A stretch of DNA of 64,000 nt, from the NCBI RefSeq assembly GCF_009755885.1, contig NZ_VYIX01000001.1:826044-890043 (forward strand), read 5' to 3'. The DNA comes from Brachyspira sp. SAP_772. GTDB lineage: Bacteria; Spirochaetota; Brachyspiria; Brachyspirales; Brachyspiraceae. The position numbers and the translations under genes are program-made. A model generated the notes under the pieces. It was not told where the DNA came from, ran no database searches, and saw only the letters and a program-made list of their open reading frames with translations. Shown here one piece after another: positions 17,076-25,786 of this stretch; position 1 is the stretch's first letter; every line of letters starts with the position of its first letter.

Positions 17076-18455
17076 ATGAGTAATACAAATATTGTAAATT
17101 GCGGTCCTAGATTAGATAGACTACCAAATAATAAATGGCATTATCAAATATTTGCAATGATAGCATTTGGGTTATTAGTATGTTGGAGTAATGCTATAGG
17201 CGGATTAGTATTAGCACAGTTAGCAGAAATAGGTTGGACAAATAATGATATAAGTGCAATATTTTCATCATTAACAACAGCGGGTATGTTTTTAGGTGCT
17301 TTATTAGGAGGTATCATTGGAGATAAAATAGGACGTAAAAAAAGCATATTATTATTTGAACTAATACATATAGTATCTATGTTATTAGGTGCTTGTTCTC
17401 CAAATATGACTTATTTAATAATTTTTAGATTTATAATGGGTTTTGGTTTGGGAGCATTGCTTACAACTATGTTTGCTGGATTTACAGAGTATATGCCGGG
17501 AAGAAATAGAGGTATGTGGTCAAGCAGAGTTTCATTTATTGGAAATTGGTCTTATCCTGTATGTTCTACAATTGCTGTGTTCATATCTCCAATTTTTACA
17601 GCTAATATGAATTGGAGAATACAATTTGTAATACCTTCTGTATTATCGTTAATAGCAACATTAATAATTTGGAAAAAATTTCCTGAATCTCCTCGATGGC
17701 TTGAATCAAAAGGTTTTTATGATGAAGCAGAAAAAATAATGTCTAATATAGAAACACAAGTAGAACAAAATATAGGAAAAAAATTAGAACCCGTAGCAAC
17801 AAATTCATCAGAACAAACACAAAAAACAATAAGCATCTCTTTTGCACAATTATTTAAAGGTGCTTTATTAAAAAGAGTAATACTTGGTTCTTTTGTATTA
17901 ATTGCCATGAATGTAGTACAATATACTTTAATAAATTGGCTTCCAACAATATTTTTAGCACAAGGAATAAATTTAAAAGATTCTATATTATTAAATACAA
18001 TGAGCATGTTTGGAGCACCATTTGGTATATTTATAGCTATGCTTATTATAGATAAAATACCGCGTAAAGTGATGGGACCTGCCTTACTTATTGTAATAGC
18101 AATACTTGGTTATATATATTCAATGCAAACAAACATGACTTATATAACAATAATAGGTTTCTTTTTAATAACATTTGTATATATGTATGTATGTTACGCT
18201 TCTGCTGTATATGTACCTGAGATATGGCCTACAGAGGCAAAACTTAGAGGTTCAGGAATATCAAATGCTGTTGGACGTATAAGCGGAATTATAGCTCCAT
18301 ATGCTGTGGCAAGCCTTTTAGATACAAAAGGTCCTATGGGAGTATTTATATTATTAGGTGTTGTATCTATTATAGTTGCTATCGCTATCATTACAATCGG
18401 TATAGAAACCAGAGGTGCTTCTATCGAAGAGATTGGTAATGTTTCTAAAAAATAA
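17076..18455 (+). CDS. MFS transporter (sugar/metabolite:H+ symporter type)
   Basis: A 459-residue major facilitator with twelve predicted helices. It has GDKIGRKKS after helix 2 (the MFS loop 2-3 signature), PESPRWLESKG after helix 6, typical of sugar and aromatic-acid porters, and the central loop at about residues 205-255. It is preceded by a strong AGGGGG site 32 bases after the first dehydrogenase. It is most likely the uptake system for the compound broken down by the surrounding enzymes. Confidence 0.87.
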   Translation: MSNTNIVNCGPRLDRLPNNKWHYQIFAMIAFGLLVCWSNAIGGLVLAQLAEIGWTNNDISAIFSSLTTAGMFLGALLGGIIGDKIGRKKSILLFELIHIVSMLLGACSPNMTYLIIFRFIMGFGLGALLTTMFAGFTEYMPGRNRGMWSSRVSFIGNWSYPVCSTIAVFISPIFTANMNWRIQFVIPSVLSLIATLIIWKKFPESPRWLESKGFYDEAEKIMSNIETQVEQNIGKKLEPVATNSSEQTQKTISISFAQLFKGALLKRVILGSFVLIAMNVVQYTLINWLPTIFLAQGINLKDSILLNTMSMFGAPFGIFIAMLIIDKIPRKVMGPALLIVIAILGYIYSMQTNMTYITIIGFFLITFVYMYVCYASAVYVPEIWPTEAKLRGSGISNAVGRISGIIAPYAVASLLDTKGPMGVFILLGVVSIIVAIAIITIGIETRGASIEEIGNVSKK

Positions 18456-18479
18456 AATCATAATAAAAAGAGGTTTTAT

Positions 18480-19517
18480 ATGAAAAACACAAAAGCTATT
18501 TTAAAAGTTCCAGGAACTATGGAAATTAGAGATGCTGAATATCCTACTCCTAAAGATGATGAAGTGTTAATAAAAGTAGAATATGTTGGCATATGCGGTT
18601 CTGATATACATGGATTTGAATCAGGTCCTTTTATACCGCCTAAAGATCCAAATCAAGAGATAGGTTTAGGGCATGAATGTGCTGGTACAGTTGTAGAGGT
18701 TGGTCCAAAAGTAAAAAATTTCAAAAAAGGCGATAGAGTATGTATTGAACCCGGAGTTCCTTGCGGAAAATGCAGATTTTGTTTAGAAGGAAAATATAAT
18801 ATTTGTCCAAATGTAGACTTTATGGCAACACAGCCTAATTACAGAGGGGCATTAACTAATTATCTATGTCACCCTGAAAGTTTTGTATATCATTTGCCTG
18901 ATAACATGTCTATAATGGAAGGAGCCTTAGTTGAACCTGCTTCTGTAGGTATACATGCTGCTATGACTGCAAACGTTAAACCCGGTCATAAAGTTGCAAT
19001 ATTGGGTGCTGGTTGTATAGGGCTTATGACATTACAAGGCTGTAAAATAATGGGCTGCAATGATATTATCGTTGTAGATGTTATAGACAAACGTCTTGAT
19101 ATGGCTAAAAAATTAGGTGCTTCACAAACAATCAATGGAAAAGGTGACACTGTTTCAAAAATAAAAGAAATATTTGGAGAGCTTGGTGCTGATGTTGTGT
19201 TTGAAACAGCAGGCTCCCCTATTACGGCAAAACAGACTCAAGATATAGTAATGAGAGGCGGAAAGATAATGATAGTTGGAACTATTCCGGGAGAGACACC
19301 TATCAATTTCTTAAAAATAAATCGTGAGGTAACTATACAAACTGTATTTCGTTATGCAAACAGATATCCTGTAACTATTTCTGCTATTTCGAGCGGAAGA
19401 TTTGATGTAACTTCTATGGTAACACATCAATTTGAGTATAAAGATGTTCAAAAAGCATTTGAAGATTCTGTAAATTGTAAAAACGAAATAATAAAAAGTG
19501 TAATAAAAATAGATTAA
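18480..19517 (+). CDS. Zinc-dependent polyol (sorbitol/xylitol-type) dehydrogenase
   Basis: A 345-residue MDR enzyme close to sorbitol and xylitol dehydrogenases. It has catalytic-zinc motifs VGICGSDIHGFE, GLGHE and GALVEPASVG (Glu ligand present), a structural-zinc loop CGKCRFCLEGKYNIC, the Rossmann motif ILGAGCIGLMTLQG and the C-terminal FRYANRYPVTISAISSGR segment common in polyol dehydrogenases. It should oxidise a polyol to a ketose with NAD. It is clearly different from the first dehydrogenase of the operon, so the route may use two oxidations or an oxidation plus a reverse reduction. An AGAGG site precedes the ATG. Confidence 0.9.
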   Translation: MKNTKAILKVPGTMEIRDAEYPTPKDDEVLIKVEYVGICGSDIHGFESGPFIPPKDPNQEIGLGHECAGTVVEVGPKVKNFKKGDRVCIEPGVPCGKCRFCLEGKYNICPNVDFMATQPNYRGALTNYLCHPESFVYHLPDNMSIMEGALVEPASVGIHAAMTANVKPGHKVAILGAGCIGLMTLQGCKIMGCNDIIVVDVIDKRLDMAKKLGASQTINGKGDTVSKIKEIFGELGADVVFETAGSPITAKQTQDIVMRGGKIMIVGTIPGETPINFLKINREVTIQTVFRYANRYPVTISAISSGRFDVTSMVTHQFEYKDVQKAFEDSVNCKNEIIKSVIKID

Positions 19518-19541
19518 TAAAATTTTGAGGAGAATGTATTT

Positions 19542-20378
19542 ATGTTGGGTAATATAAAATATTGGGAAGAAAAAGCACAAAAAGGACATTATGCAATACC
19601 GCATTTTAATGTGTGGAATGCAGAAATGTTGATGGGGGTAATTGATGCTGCTGAAGAGTTAAAGGCACCAATTATAATATCATTTGGTACAGGATTTGTT
19701 GGAAATACTTCTTTTGAAGATTTTTCTAAAATGATGGTTTCTATGGCTGAAAAAGCTTCTATACCTGTAATAACACATTGGGACCATGGACGCAGTATGG
19801 AAATAGTAAAGAATGCTTATGATCATGGTATGAACTCATTAATGAGAGATGCTTCTGCATTTGAGTTTGAAGAAAATATACGTTTAACTAAAGAAGTTGT
19901 AGATTATTTTCATCCATTAGGAATACCTGTAGAAGCAGAACTTGGACATGTTGGAAATGAAACTATATATGAAGAAGCATTGGCTGCTTATAAATATACT
20001 GACCCTAATCAAGCTGCTGAATTTGTAGAGAGAACTCAGTGTGATTCTCTAGCTGTTGCTATAGGAAATCAGCATGGTGTATATACATCTGAACCACAAA
20101 TCAATTTTGATGTATTAGAAAAAGTTAGTAAAGTTGTATCTGTACCTTTAGTATTACATGGTGCTTCTGGTATAGGTGATGAGGATATTAAGAAGGCTAT
20201 TTCTTTAGGTATATCAAAAATTAATATACATACTGAATTATGTCAAGCAGCTATGGATGCTATAGTAAAAAATCAAGATAAAAGCTTTTTAGAATTAGAA
20301 AGAGCTGTAAGACAGGCAGTTAAAGAAAGAGCTATGGAAAAAATTATATTATTTGGAACAAATAAAAAGGCGGTTTGA
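19542..20378 (+). CDS. Class II ketose-(bis)phosphate aldolase
   Basis: A 278-residue zinc aldolase of the fructose/tagatose-bisphosphate family. Visible motifs are THWDHGRSME (catalytic Asp and zinc His), AELGHVGN (Glu), LVLHGASGIGDEDI (zinc His and phosphate loop) and INIHTEL. It cleaves a ketose phosphate to dihydroxyacetone phosphate and an aldehyde. The N-terminal FNVWNAE has Trp where many members have Asn, and HWDHG replaces the usual HLDHG, so substrate preference may differ. A GAGGAG site precedes the ATG. The stop overlaps the kinase start. Confidence 0.9.
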   Translation: MLGNIKYWEEKAQKGHYAIPHFNVWNAEMLMGVIDAAEELKAPIIISFGTGFVGNTSFEDFSKMMVSMAEKASIPVITHWDHGRSMEIVKNAYDHGMNSLMRDASAFEFEENIRLTKEVVDYFHPLGIPVEAELGHVGNETIYEEALAAYKYTDPNQAAEFVERTQCDSLAVAIGNQHGVYTSEPQINFDVLEKVSKVVSVPLVLHGASGIGDEDIKKAISLGISKINIHTELCQAAMDAIVKNQDKSFLELERAVRQAVKERAMEKIILFGTNKKAV

Positions 20379-21337
20379 TTTTGGATAAGAAATTAGATGT
20401 TATTTGTCTTGGAGCGGCTATTGTAGATATAATTCTTCAGCCAGTTTCAAGAAATATATTTGATATAGAATCATATCCAATAGAAAAAATAAAAATGACT
20501 ATTGGAGGAGATGCTTTAAATGAGGCTACCATTATCAGCAGGCTTGGATATAAAACAGGAGTAATAAGCTGTATAGGTATGGATGCTGCTGGAAACTTTA
20601 TTCTTGAATCTTGTAAAAATGATAATATTGATGTTGAAGGAATAAAAATAGTAAAAGAGATAGATACTTCTATTAATATAGGCTTGGTTACTGATAATGG
20701 AGAGAGAACTTTTGTTACTAATAGAAATGGAAGTTTATGGAAAACTAATATAGAACATATCAATTTTGATAAAATGAAACAGGCAAAAATTCTCTCATTA
20801 GCAAGCATCTTCAATAATCCATTATTAAATGGTAAAGCATTAGTTAATATATTTAAAATAGCCAAAGAAAATAATATGACTATTTGTGCGGATATGATTA
20901 AACCTAGGTTGGGTGAAACTTTGAATGATATAAAAGAATCTTTGCAGTTTATTGATTATTTTTTTCCTAATTATGAAGAAGCTAAACTATTAACTGGAAA
21001 AACAAAATATGATGAAATAGCTGATGTATTATTAAAATGCGGTGTAAAAAATGTAATAATCAAAACTGGAAAAGAAGGTTGTTTTATAAAGAACAATGAA
21101 AAAACTATTGTAATACCTGCTGTTAAAGGAATAAAAGCAATAGATACTACAGGGGCTGGAGATAATTTTGTTTCTGGATTTATCTCTGCTATTTTGAAAG
21201 GTAAAAATTTAGAAGAATGCGGTATTTATGCTAATGCTACAGCGGCAATATCTGTGCAGTATGTAGGTGCTACAACAGGTGTGCATAGTATTGAACAAGT
21301 AACAGAAATATTAAAAGAATATGAGGTGAATAAATAA
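20375..21337 (+). CDS. PfkB-family carbohydrate kinase
   Basis: A 320-residue ribokinase-fold enzyme. The substrate-binding segment is MTIGGDALNEATIISRLG, and the ATP/anion-hole signature DTTGAGDNFVSGF carries the catalytic Asp. No ATG fits. The start is a TTG at 20375 overlapping the aldolase stop (TTGA); a second TTG at 20381 is possible. With no second kinase in the operon, it most likely phosphorylates the ketose that the aldolase then splits. The AKR gene starts on its last base. Confidence 0.88.
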   Translation: MILDKKLDVICLGAAIVDIILQPVSRNIFDIESYPIEKIKMTIGGDALNEATIISRLGYKTGVISCIGMDAAGNFILESCKNDNIDVEGIKIVKEIDTSINIGLVTDNGERTFVTNRNGSLWKTNIEHINFDKMKQAKILSLASIFNNPLLNGKALVNIFKIAKENNMTICADMIKPRLGETLNDIKESLQFIDYFFPNYEEAKLLTGKTKYDEIADVLLKCGVKNVIIKTGKEGCFIKNNEKTIVIPAVKGIKAIDTTGAGDNFVSGFISAILKGKNLEECGIYANATAAISVQYVGATTGVHSIEQVTEILKEYEVNK

Positions 21338-22317
21338 TGGAAAAAATGAAACTTGGAAATACAAATATTGAAATATCAAGAATAGGCTTAGGTACTTGGG
21401 CTATAGGAGGAGGTCCTGCTTGGGGGGGCGATAAAGATGAGGAGGTATGTATTAATACAATTAGAAAATGCCCTGAGCTAGGTATAAATTTAATAGATAC
21501 TGCTCCCGGTTATAATTTTGGTAACAGTGAAAGAATATTAGGAAAAGCATTAGAAAAAATGAATCGTAAAGATATTATCATTATCACTAAATGCGGTATT
21601 GTATGGGAAAGAAAAGGAAGTCTTTTTAACAAAGTTGGAGATATTCAGCTTTATAAAAACTTGTCAAGAGAATCTATACTTGAAGAGATAGAAAATAGTC
21701 TTAAACGTATGCAAACAGATTACATAGATATTTATATGACTCACTGGCAAGCTGTAGAGCCTTATTTTACCCCTATTTCTGACACCATGAAAGTATTAAA
21801 TGAATTAAAAGCAAGCGGTAAAATAAGAGCTATAGGTGCTGCCAATGTTACTGTGGAACATATTGAAGAATATTTAAAATATGGAAGTTTAGATATAGTT
21901 CAAGCAAAATATAGTATATTAGACCGTGCTATAGAAAAAGATTTGATTCCTATATGTAAAGAAAATAATATTACTATTCAAGCATATTCTCCGTTAGAAC
22001 AAGGATTATTAACAGGAACATTACCTAGAGATTATACTCCAGTTGGTGCTCAATGCAATAAAAAATGGTTCCAAAAAGAAAATATGCAAAAAGCTATGGA
22101 TATGATGGATAAATGGCAGGAACTTTGCAAGAAATATAATTGTTCTATTGCTAACTTAGCTATATCTTGGATATTATCTCAAGGTAAATTTATTAATCTA
22201 TTAAGCGGGGCAAATACTGTTGCTGAAATAGAACAAAATGTTAAATCTGTACAAATAAAATTGTCTGATGAGGATATAAAATATATGCGTGAATTAGCTG
22301 AAAGTATTGATAAATAA
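21337..22317 (+). CDS. Aldo-keto reductase
   Basis: A 326-residue (beta/alpha)8 oxidoreductase. The catalytic tetrad is visible: Asp and Tyr in DTAPGYNFGNSE, Lys in IITKCG and His in YMTHWQ. The cofactor end has LSGANTVAEIEQN, which places NADPH. It overlaps the kinase stop by one base (TAATG), with GAGGTGA as ribosome site. In this operon it could reduce the aldehyde released by the aldolase or act on the starting sugar. It is the last gene of the six-gene unit. Confidence 0.9.
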   Translation: MEKMKLGNTNIEISRIGLGTWAIGGGPAWGGDKDEEVCINTIRKCPELGINLIDTAPGYNFGNSERILGKALEKMNRKDIIIITKCGIVWERKGSLFNKVGDIQLYKNLSRESILEEIENSLKRMQTDYIDIYMTHWQAVEPYFTPISDTMKVLNELKASGKIRAIGAANVTVEHIEEYLKYGSLDIVQAKYSILDRAIEKDLIPICKENNITIQAYSPLEQGLLTGTLPRDYTPVGAQCNKKWFQKENMQKAMDMMDKWQELCKKYNCSIANLAISWILSQGKFINLLSGANTVAEIEQNVKSVQIKLSDEDIKYMRELAESIDK

Positions 22318-22348
22318 ATCTCAATTCAACAATTTATTTTGCTATTTA

Positions 22349-22377
22349 TTAATAAAAAGCTTTGATATAAATATAAT
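22349..22377 (+). promoter_or_regulatory. Candidate promoter of the DeoR regulator gene
   Basis: TATAAT at 22372-22377 with a weak TTAATA 17 bp upstream (22349-22354). The ATG follows at 22415. The 21-bp operator-like repeat of the main operon does not recur here. Confidence 0.35.
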
Positions 22378-22414
22378 AAATGGTAAAATAAAGAAAAAAT
22401 TGAGGTTTTTAATA

Positions 22415-23167
22415 ATGAAAAACAGATTAGATAAAATTAAAAGTAAAATAGAAATTGATAAAAAAGTTACTGTTTCTGAATTGAGCAAAACTTTTAATGT
22501 TACAGAAGAAACAATTAGAAGGGACTTAGAAAAGTTAGAACTAGAAGGTTTTGTAACTCGTACTTTTGGAGGAGCGATATTTAATAATCAATCTCAAAAG
22601 GAGAATATGAGTTTTTATACTAGAGCTTCTATTAACATAGAAGAAAAAAGAAAAATAGCTAGTTTATTTTATAACATGATTGGAAATAAAAAAACTATAG
22701 CTGCTGATTCTAGTACTACTGTTATGGAAGCTATAAAAGCTATAAAAAACATAAATGGTTTAACTATTCTAAGTTCTTCTACTGAAATTTTTAGAGAATT
22801 ATTAGGCTCTAAAATAAATATTATTTCAATAGGAGGGACATTTAACGAAAAAACTCTTTCATTACAGGGGAATTTAGCAAAAGAAAATATAAAAAGATAT
22901 TATATGGATATTGCATTAATAAGCTGTAAAGGATTGGATATCAATAAAGGTGTTATGGATTCTAATGAAGGAGATGCTGAAATAAAAATGGAAATGATCA
23001 AACAGGCATCAGAAGTAATACTTCTCGCTGATAACACTAAATTTAATAAAAAAGCACTGGTACAGTTTTTAGATTTAAATAAGGTTGATTATATAATAAC
23101 AGATAAAAAACCTGATGATGAATGGATACACTTTTCTAGAGAGGCAAATATAAATTTGATTTATTGA
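22415..23167 (+). CDS. DeoR/GlpR-family transcriptional regulator
   Basis: From the ATG at 22415 (GAGG at 22402-22405) the protein is 250 residues, the usual DeoR length; an ATG at 22307 adds an implausible leader that overlaps the AKR gene. The N-terminal winged helix is VTVSELSKTFNVTEETIRRDLEKL, followed by GFVTRTFGGA. The C-terminal sugar-phosphate-sensing domain has AADSSTTVMEA, SIGGTFN and ADNTKFNKKA. Such regulators bind direct repeats and respond to a phosphorylated sugar intermediate. It probably controls the 15967 promoter through the tandem 21-bp repeats (inference). Confidence 0.92.
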   Translation: MKNRLDKIKSKIEIDKKVTVSELSKTFNVTEETIRRDLEKLELEGFVTRTFGGAIFNNQSQKENMSFYTRASINIEEKRKIASLFYNMIGNKKTIAADSSTTVMEAIKAIKNINGLTILSSSTEIFRELLGSKINIISIGGTFNEKTLSLQGNLAKENIKRYYMDIALISCKGLDINKGVMDSNEGDAEIKMEMIKQASEVILLADNTKFNKKALVQFLDLNKVDYIITDKKPDDEWIHFSREANINLIY

Positions 23168-23189
23168 TGTAGCAAAAATATTCCTGTTT

Positions 23190-23205
23190 GATTATCCGTA
23201 TAATC
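23190..23205. promoter_or_regulatory. Inverted repeat before the SDF symporter gene
   Basis: GATTAT, 4-nt CCGT, ATAATC: a perfect 6-bp dyad in the 58-base gap between deoR and the symporter gene, 20 bases before the ATG. It could be an operator or a weak hairpin. Confidence 0.35.
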
Positions 23206-23225
23206 GTATATAAGCGAGGGATAAA

Positions 23226-24572
23226 ATGAAAACAAAAAAACATCAAATCTCTATTGTAAAAAAAATGTTAATAGCTGTAGTACTAGGAATAATATGCGGT
23301 ATATTGTTTCTATACTTACGAGAATATTTATTATCAGTAAATAAAGAAAAAATTTGGATAATTATAAGCAGAATATTTTTTAATGATATTTCTGAAGAGA
23401 AAGGATTTTATTCCATAGGCCTCTTTTATATTATTGGTCAATTATTCATGAGATCAATACAGTTAATGATTGTTCCATTAGTTTTATCGTCTTTAGCCAT
23501 TGCATTATGCAGTATGACAGATACAAATAGGTTTGGTAAAATAGTAGGAAAAACAATTATAATATTCATCATTTTTTATATTATTGGAGCTTTATTGGCT
23601 AGTTGTTTTGCATATTTCCTTAAAAATTTAGGTGTTTTTTCAGTACAATTGCCTGAAATATATGAAAAGTCTATAGTAACAATGGAGGCATATAATCCGC
23701 TTGTAACAATTATAAATATAATACCGTATAATATAGTAGATTCTATATCTTCAAACAATAGTATACTTTCTGTTGTATTAATTGCTATAATAATCGGAAT
23801 TTGTCTTAATAAAATTGGAAAAGAATCTAACTATATTAAAGAATTATTGACTGCCATAAGTAATATAGTAAACTTATATATGAATTTTATTATTAATAAA
23901 ATAAGCCCTATAGCGATTTTCTGCATGATTACAAGAAGTTTTGCTATATACGGCATAGAATATTTAACTCCTACAATTGCTTGGATGATATCAACTATAA
24001 TTATTAGTATAGTATTGGTATTCACAATTTACCCTATTGGTATTTTTATATCTACAGGTTTAAATCCATTTATTTTTATTAAAAAGATTACAAAAGTAGG
24101 ATTATTTGCAGCAGCAACGAATTCATCAGCTGCCACACTTCCATTAAACACAAAGACATGCATAGAAGAATTAGGATGTAGTGAGGAAATTAGCAGTTTT
24201 ATTTTGCCAACTGGTATGACTATAAATATGAACGGTACTACAGTAATGCATATGATGTCAATAACTTTTATTGCTACAGCAGCTGGAATTAATTTAAGAC
24301 CTGAACATCTTGTTATAGCTGCTTTTCTATCAATATGTACAGCTATGGGAACACCTGCTATACCTGTAGCAGGAACAACTATGATATTTGTAATATTATC
24401 TGGACTTGGATTTACTTCTGATTTTTGTATGATTGGATATGCATTAGTGCTTGCAATGAATTATCCGCCAGGTATGGCAGCAATTACTTTAAATGTTGTT
24501 GGAGATGCAGCAACAAATGTAATTATAAATGAAAAAGAAAATAAATTAGATAAAGAAAAATACTATAGTTAA
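23226..24572 (+). CDS. SDF-family cation symporter (dicarboxylate/amino acid)
   Basis: A 448-residue sodium/proton:dicarboxylate or amino-acid symporter (GltP/DctA/SstT superfamily). Features are about eight helices, the serine-rich hairpin AATNSSAATLPLN and the substrate/ion segment PTGMTINMNGTTVMHM with a NMNGT core. It may import C4-dicarboxylates, glutamate/aspartate or Ser/Thr. The residues visible do not settle which. A loop between helices 3 and 4 (about residues 135-175) is unusually long. It follows deoR by 58 bases and ends in a stable hairpin. Confidence 0.87.
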   Translation: MKTKKHQISIVKKMLIAVVLGIICGILFLYLREYLLSVNKEKIWIIISRIFFNDISEEKGFYSIGLFYIIGQLFMRSIQLMIVPLVLSSLAIALCSMTDTNRFGKIVGKTIIIFIIFYIIGALLASCFAYFLKNLGVFSVQLPEIYEKSIVTMEAYNPLVTIINIIPYNIVDSISSNNSILSVVLIAIIIGICLNKIGKESNYIKELLTAISNIVNLYMNFIINKISPIAIFCMITRSFAIYGIEYLTPTIAWMISTIIISIVLVFTIYPIGIFISTGLNPFIFIKKITKVGLFAAATNSSAATLPLNTKTCIEELGCSEEISSFILPTGMTINMNGTTVMHMMSITFIATAAGINLRPEHLVIAAFLSICTAMGTPAIPVAGTTMIFVILSGLGFTSDFCMIGYALVLAMNYPPGMAAITLNVVGDAATNVIINEKENKLDKEKYYS

Positions 24573-24588
24573 TTATATTAATTTATTT

Positions 24589-24625
24589 ACAGTATGAATT
24601 AGTGTAAAATATTAATTCATACTGT
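24589..24625 (+). terminator. Terminator-like hairpin after the SDF symporter gene
   Basis: Perfect 13-bp inverted repeat ACAGTATGAATTA (24589-24601)/TAATTCATACTGT (24613-24625) with an 11-nt loop, 17 bases past the stop codon. The downstream tract is AT-rich but lacks a clean T-run. Confidence 0.6.
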
Positions 24626-24677
24626 ATAATTATTAATTCTAAAAATTATATTATCATACTAATCATTTTTAAGATTT

Positions 24678-24890
24678 ACACTACGCACGGCAAGCAAAAT
24701 TTTATATATAATAAAAAATTAAAATTAATAATTAGCATATATTTATAATTTCACTCTGCGTGCGGTAAAGGGATTTTAAATCTAAATAAAATTTGGGTGG
24801 GCTTTAGAATTGAAGAGAGTATTTTAAAGAAAAATGAAATAAAAAACAGATAGAAATTCTCAATATAGAGGGTGGGTAAGTGTAAATAGA
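24678..24890. repeat. Relatively GC-rich patch, candidate dispersed repeat
   Basis: Contains CTACGCACGGC, then CTCTGCGTGCGGTAAAGGG about 70 bases on (core CGCACG/CGTGCG in inverted orientation), then TTGGGTGGGCTTTAGAATTG and, about 75 bases later, AGGGTGGGTAAGTG. The recurring GGGTGGG cores and palindromic ends stand out sharply in this AT-rich DNA. No coding frame is intact. Confidence 0.4.
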
Positions 24891-25446
24891 TTAATAAATT
24901 AATTACAACATATACTATATATTTTATTATTTTAATTAAAAAATTATAGTTTAATTATATTAATATATACCCAATGAAATTATTCTTTAAATTTATCATT
25001 ATTTTAATTCTTATAATATACTTTATTTATAAAAAAAGTTTGTTATAAGAATGTTGCTATTGTACTAATTTATTAGGCAAGAATTAAACTAGTAAAAAGA
25101 ATATTGATAATTTAGTGAATAAAACATTAATAATATATTTATTAAACATTGAACTTTTAACATAAAAATACATATTTTAATATATAATTATTTATAAAAA
25201 ATTTAGAAAGTGGTATTTTATGTTTTTACTTATTCTTATAGCTAAAGTTTTAAAATTAGAAAATTATTATATAAATAATATGATATTATTAAATTTATTG
25301 GCATTCTATTGAATTTATATATATTATAATATGATGTATTTATAAAATGATAATAAAATATTAAGTAACACTATAAGAAAATCAAAAATTTAGAGTAGAA
25401 ATTATTATTTTATGCTTTAAATTTATTTAAAATAAAGGAGTTAAAA

Positions 25447-25629
25447 ATGAAAGAAGAAGAACCAAACCAAGAAAATGAACAAAAATGCTCTAATTCTACA
25501 TCTGATAATATAAATATTTTAAAAGCAGCTGCAGGAGGAGCATTATTTTGTAGCGGTATCGCATTATTATGGAACAGTAATATTATTAAAATATTAGTTA
25601 ATAGTATTAAAAGCTTGAATAATAACTAA
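25447..25629 (+). CDS. Small single-TM protein of unknown function (60 aa)
   Basis: A 60-codon gene with a strong AAAGGAG site 6 bases before the ATG and a strong terminator 20 bases after the stop, so it looks like a real mono-cistronic gene. The N-terminal 24 residues are acidic and polar (MKEEEPNQENEQK). Residues about 27-45 form one hydrophobic helix with a small-residue face (AAAGGALFCSGIALLW), and the tail is short and basic. No family is recognised. It could be a membrane-protein partner, a holin- or toxin-like peptide, or a Brachyspira-specific protein. Confidence 0.65.
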   Translation: MKEEEPNQENEQKCSNSTSDNINILKAAAGGALFCSGIALLWNSNIIKILVNSIKSLNNN

Positions 25630-25648
25630 TATCAAGTAGATTTCACAT

Positions 25649-25680
25649 AATGACTAATTATTATAATTAGTCATTTTTTA
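25649..25680 (+). terminator. Strong terminator of the 60-residue protein gene
   Basis: Perfect 12-bp stem AATGACTAATTA/TAATTAGTCATT (25649-25660/25664-25675) with a 3-nt loop; the T-run reaches 25679. Confidence 0.9.
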
Positions 25681-25712
25681 TTTATTAAATACTTATTAAA
25701 AAAATAAATGAA

Positions 25713-25760
25713 GAAAAAATATAATTAAGGGCGATATCTTATAAAAGATACCCCCTTAAT
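25713..25760 (-). terminator. Terminator of the alpha-2-macroglobulin gene
   Basis: Long imperfect hairpin 25724-25740/25745-25760 (ATTAAGGG...TATCTT/AAGATA...CCCTTAAT) just past the stop at 25787. On the minus strand a T-run (25718-25713) follows. A T-run on the plus side (25762-25767) makes it potentially bidirectional. Confidence 0.8.
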
Positions 25761-25786
25761 ATTTTTTAATATACTGAAACTATTTA

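Larger units (their letters stand above)
24573..25446. other. 874-base gene-poor region
   Basis: No convincing gene. From the left it holds the terminator-like hairpin (24589-24625), a patch at about 24678-24890 that is richer in G than its surroundings and looks like a repeated or decayed element, then about 500 bases of plain AT-rich sequence. A 30-codon frame at 25220-25312 is not supported. Confidence 0.6.

Noticed and set aside
22307-22414. Extension of the DeoR gene to 22307
   Set aside because: It overlaps the AKR gene end, adds 36 residues before the helix-turn-helix, and lacks a ribosome site, while 22415 has GAGG.
15967-24572. Integrated element or prophage carrying the sugar locus
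   Set aside because: No integrase, transposase, tRNA junction or clear flanking direct repeats were found; only the composition patch at 24678-24890 hints at a boundary.
25220-25312. 30-codon hydrophobic frame in the gene-poor region
   Set aside because: It lacks a convincing ribosome site and terminator, and such frames are expected by chance in this composition.
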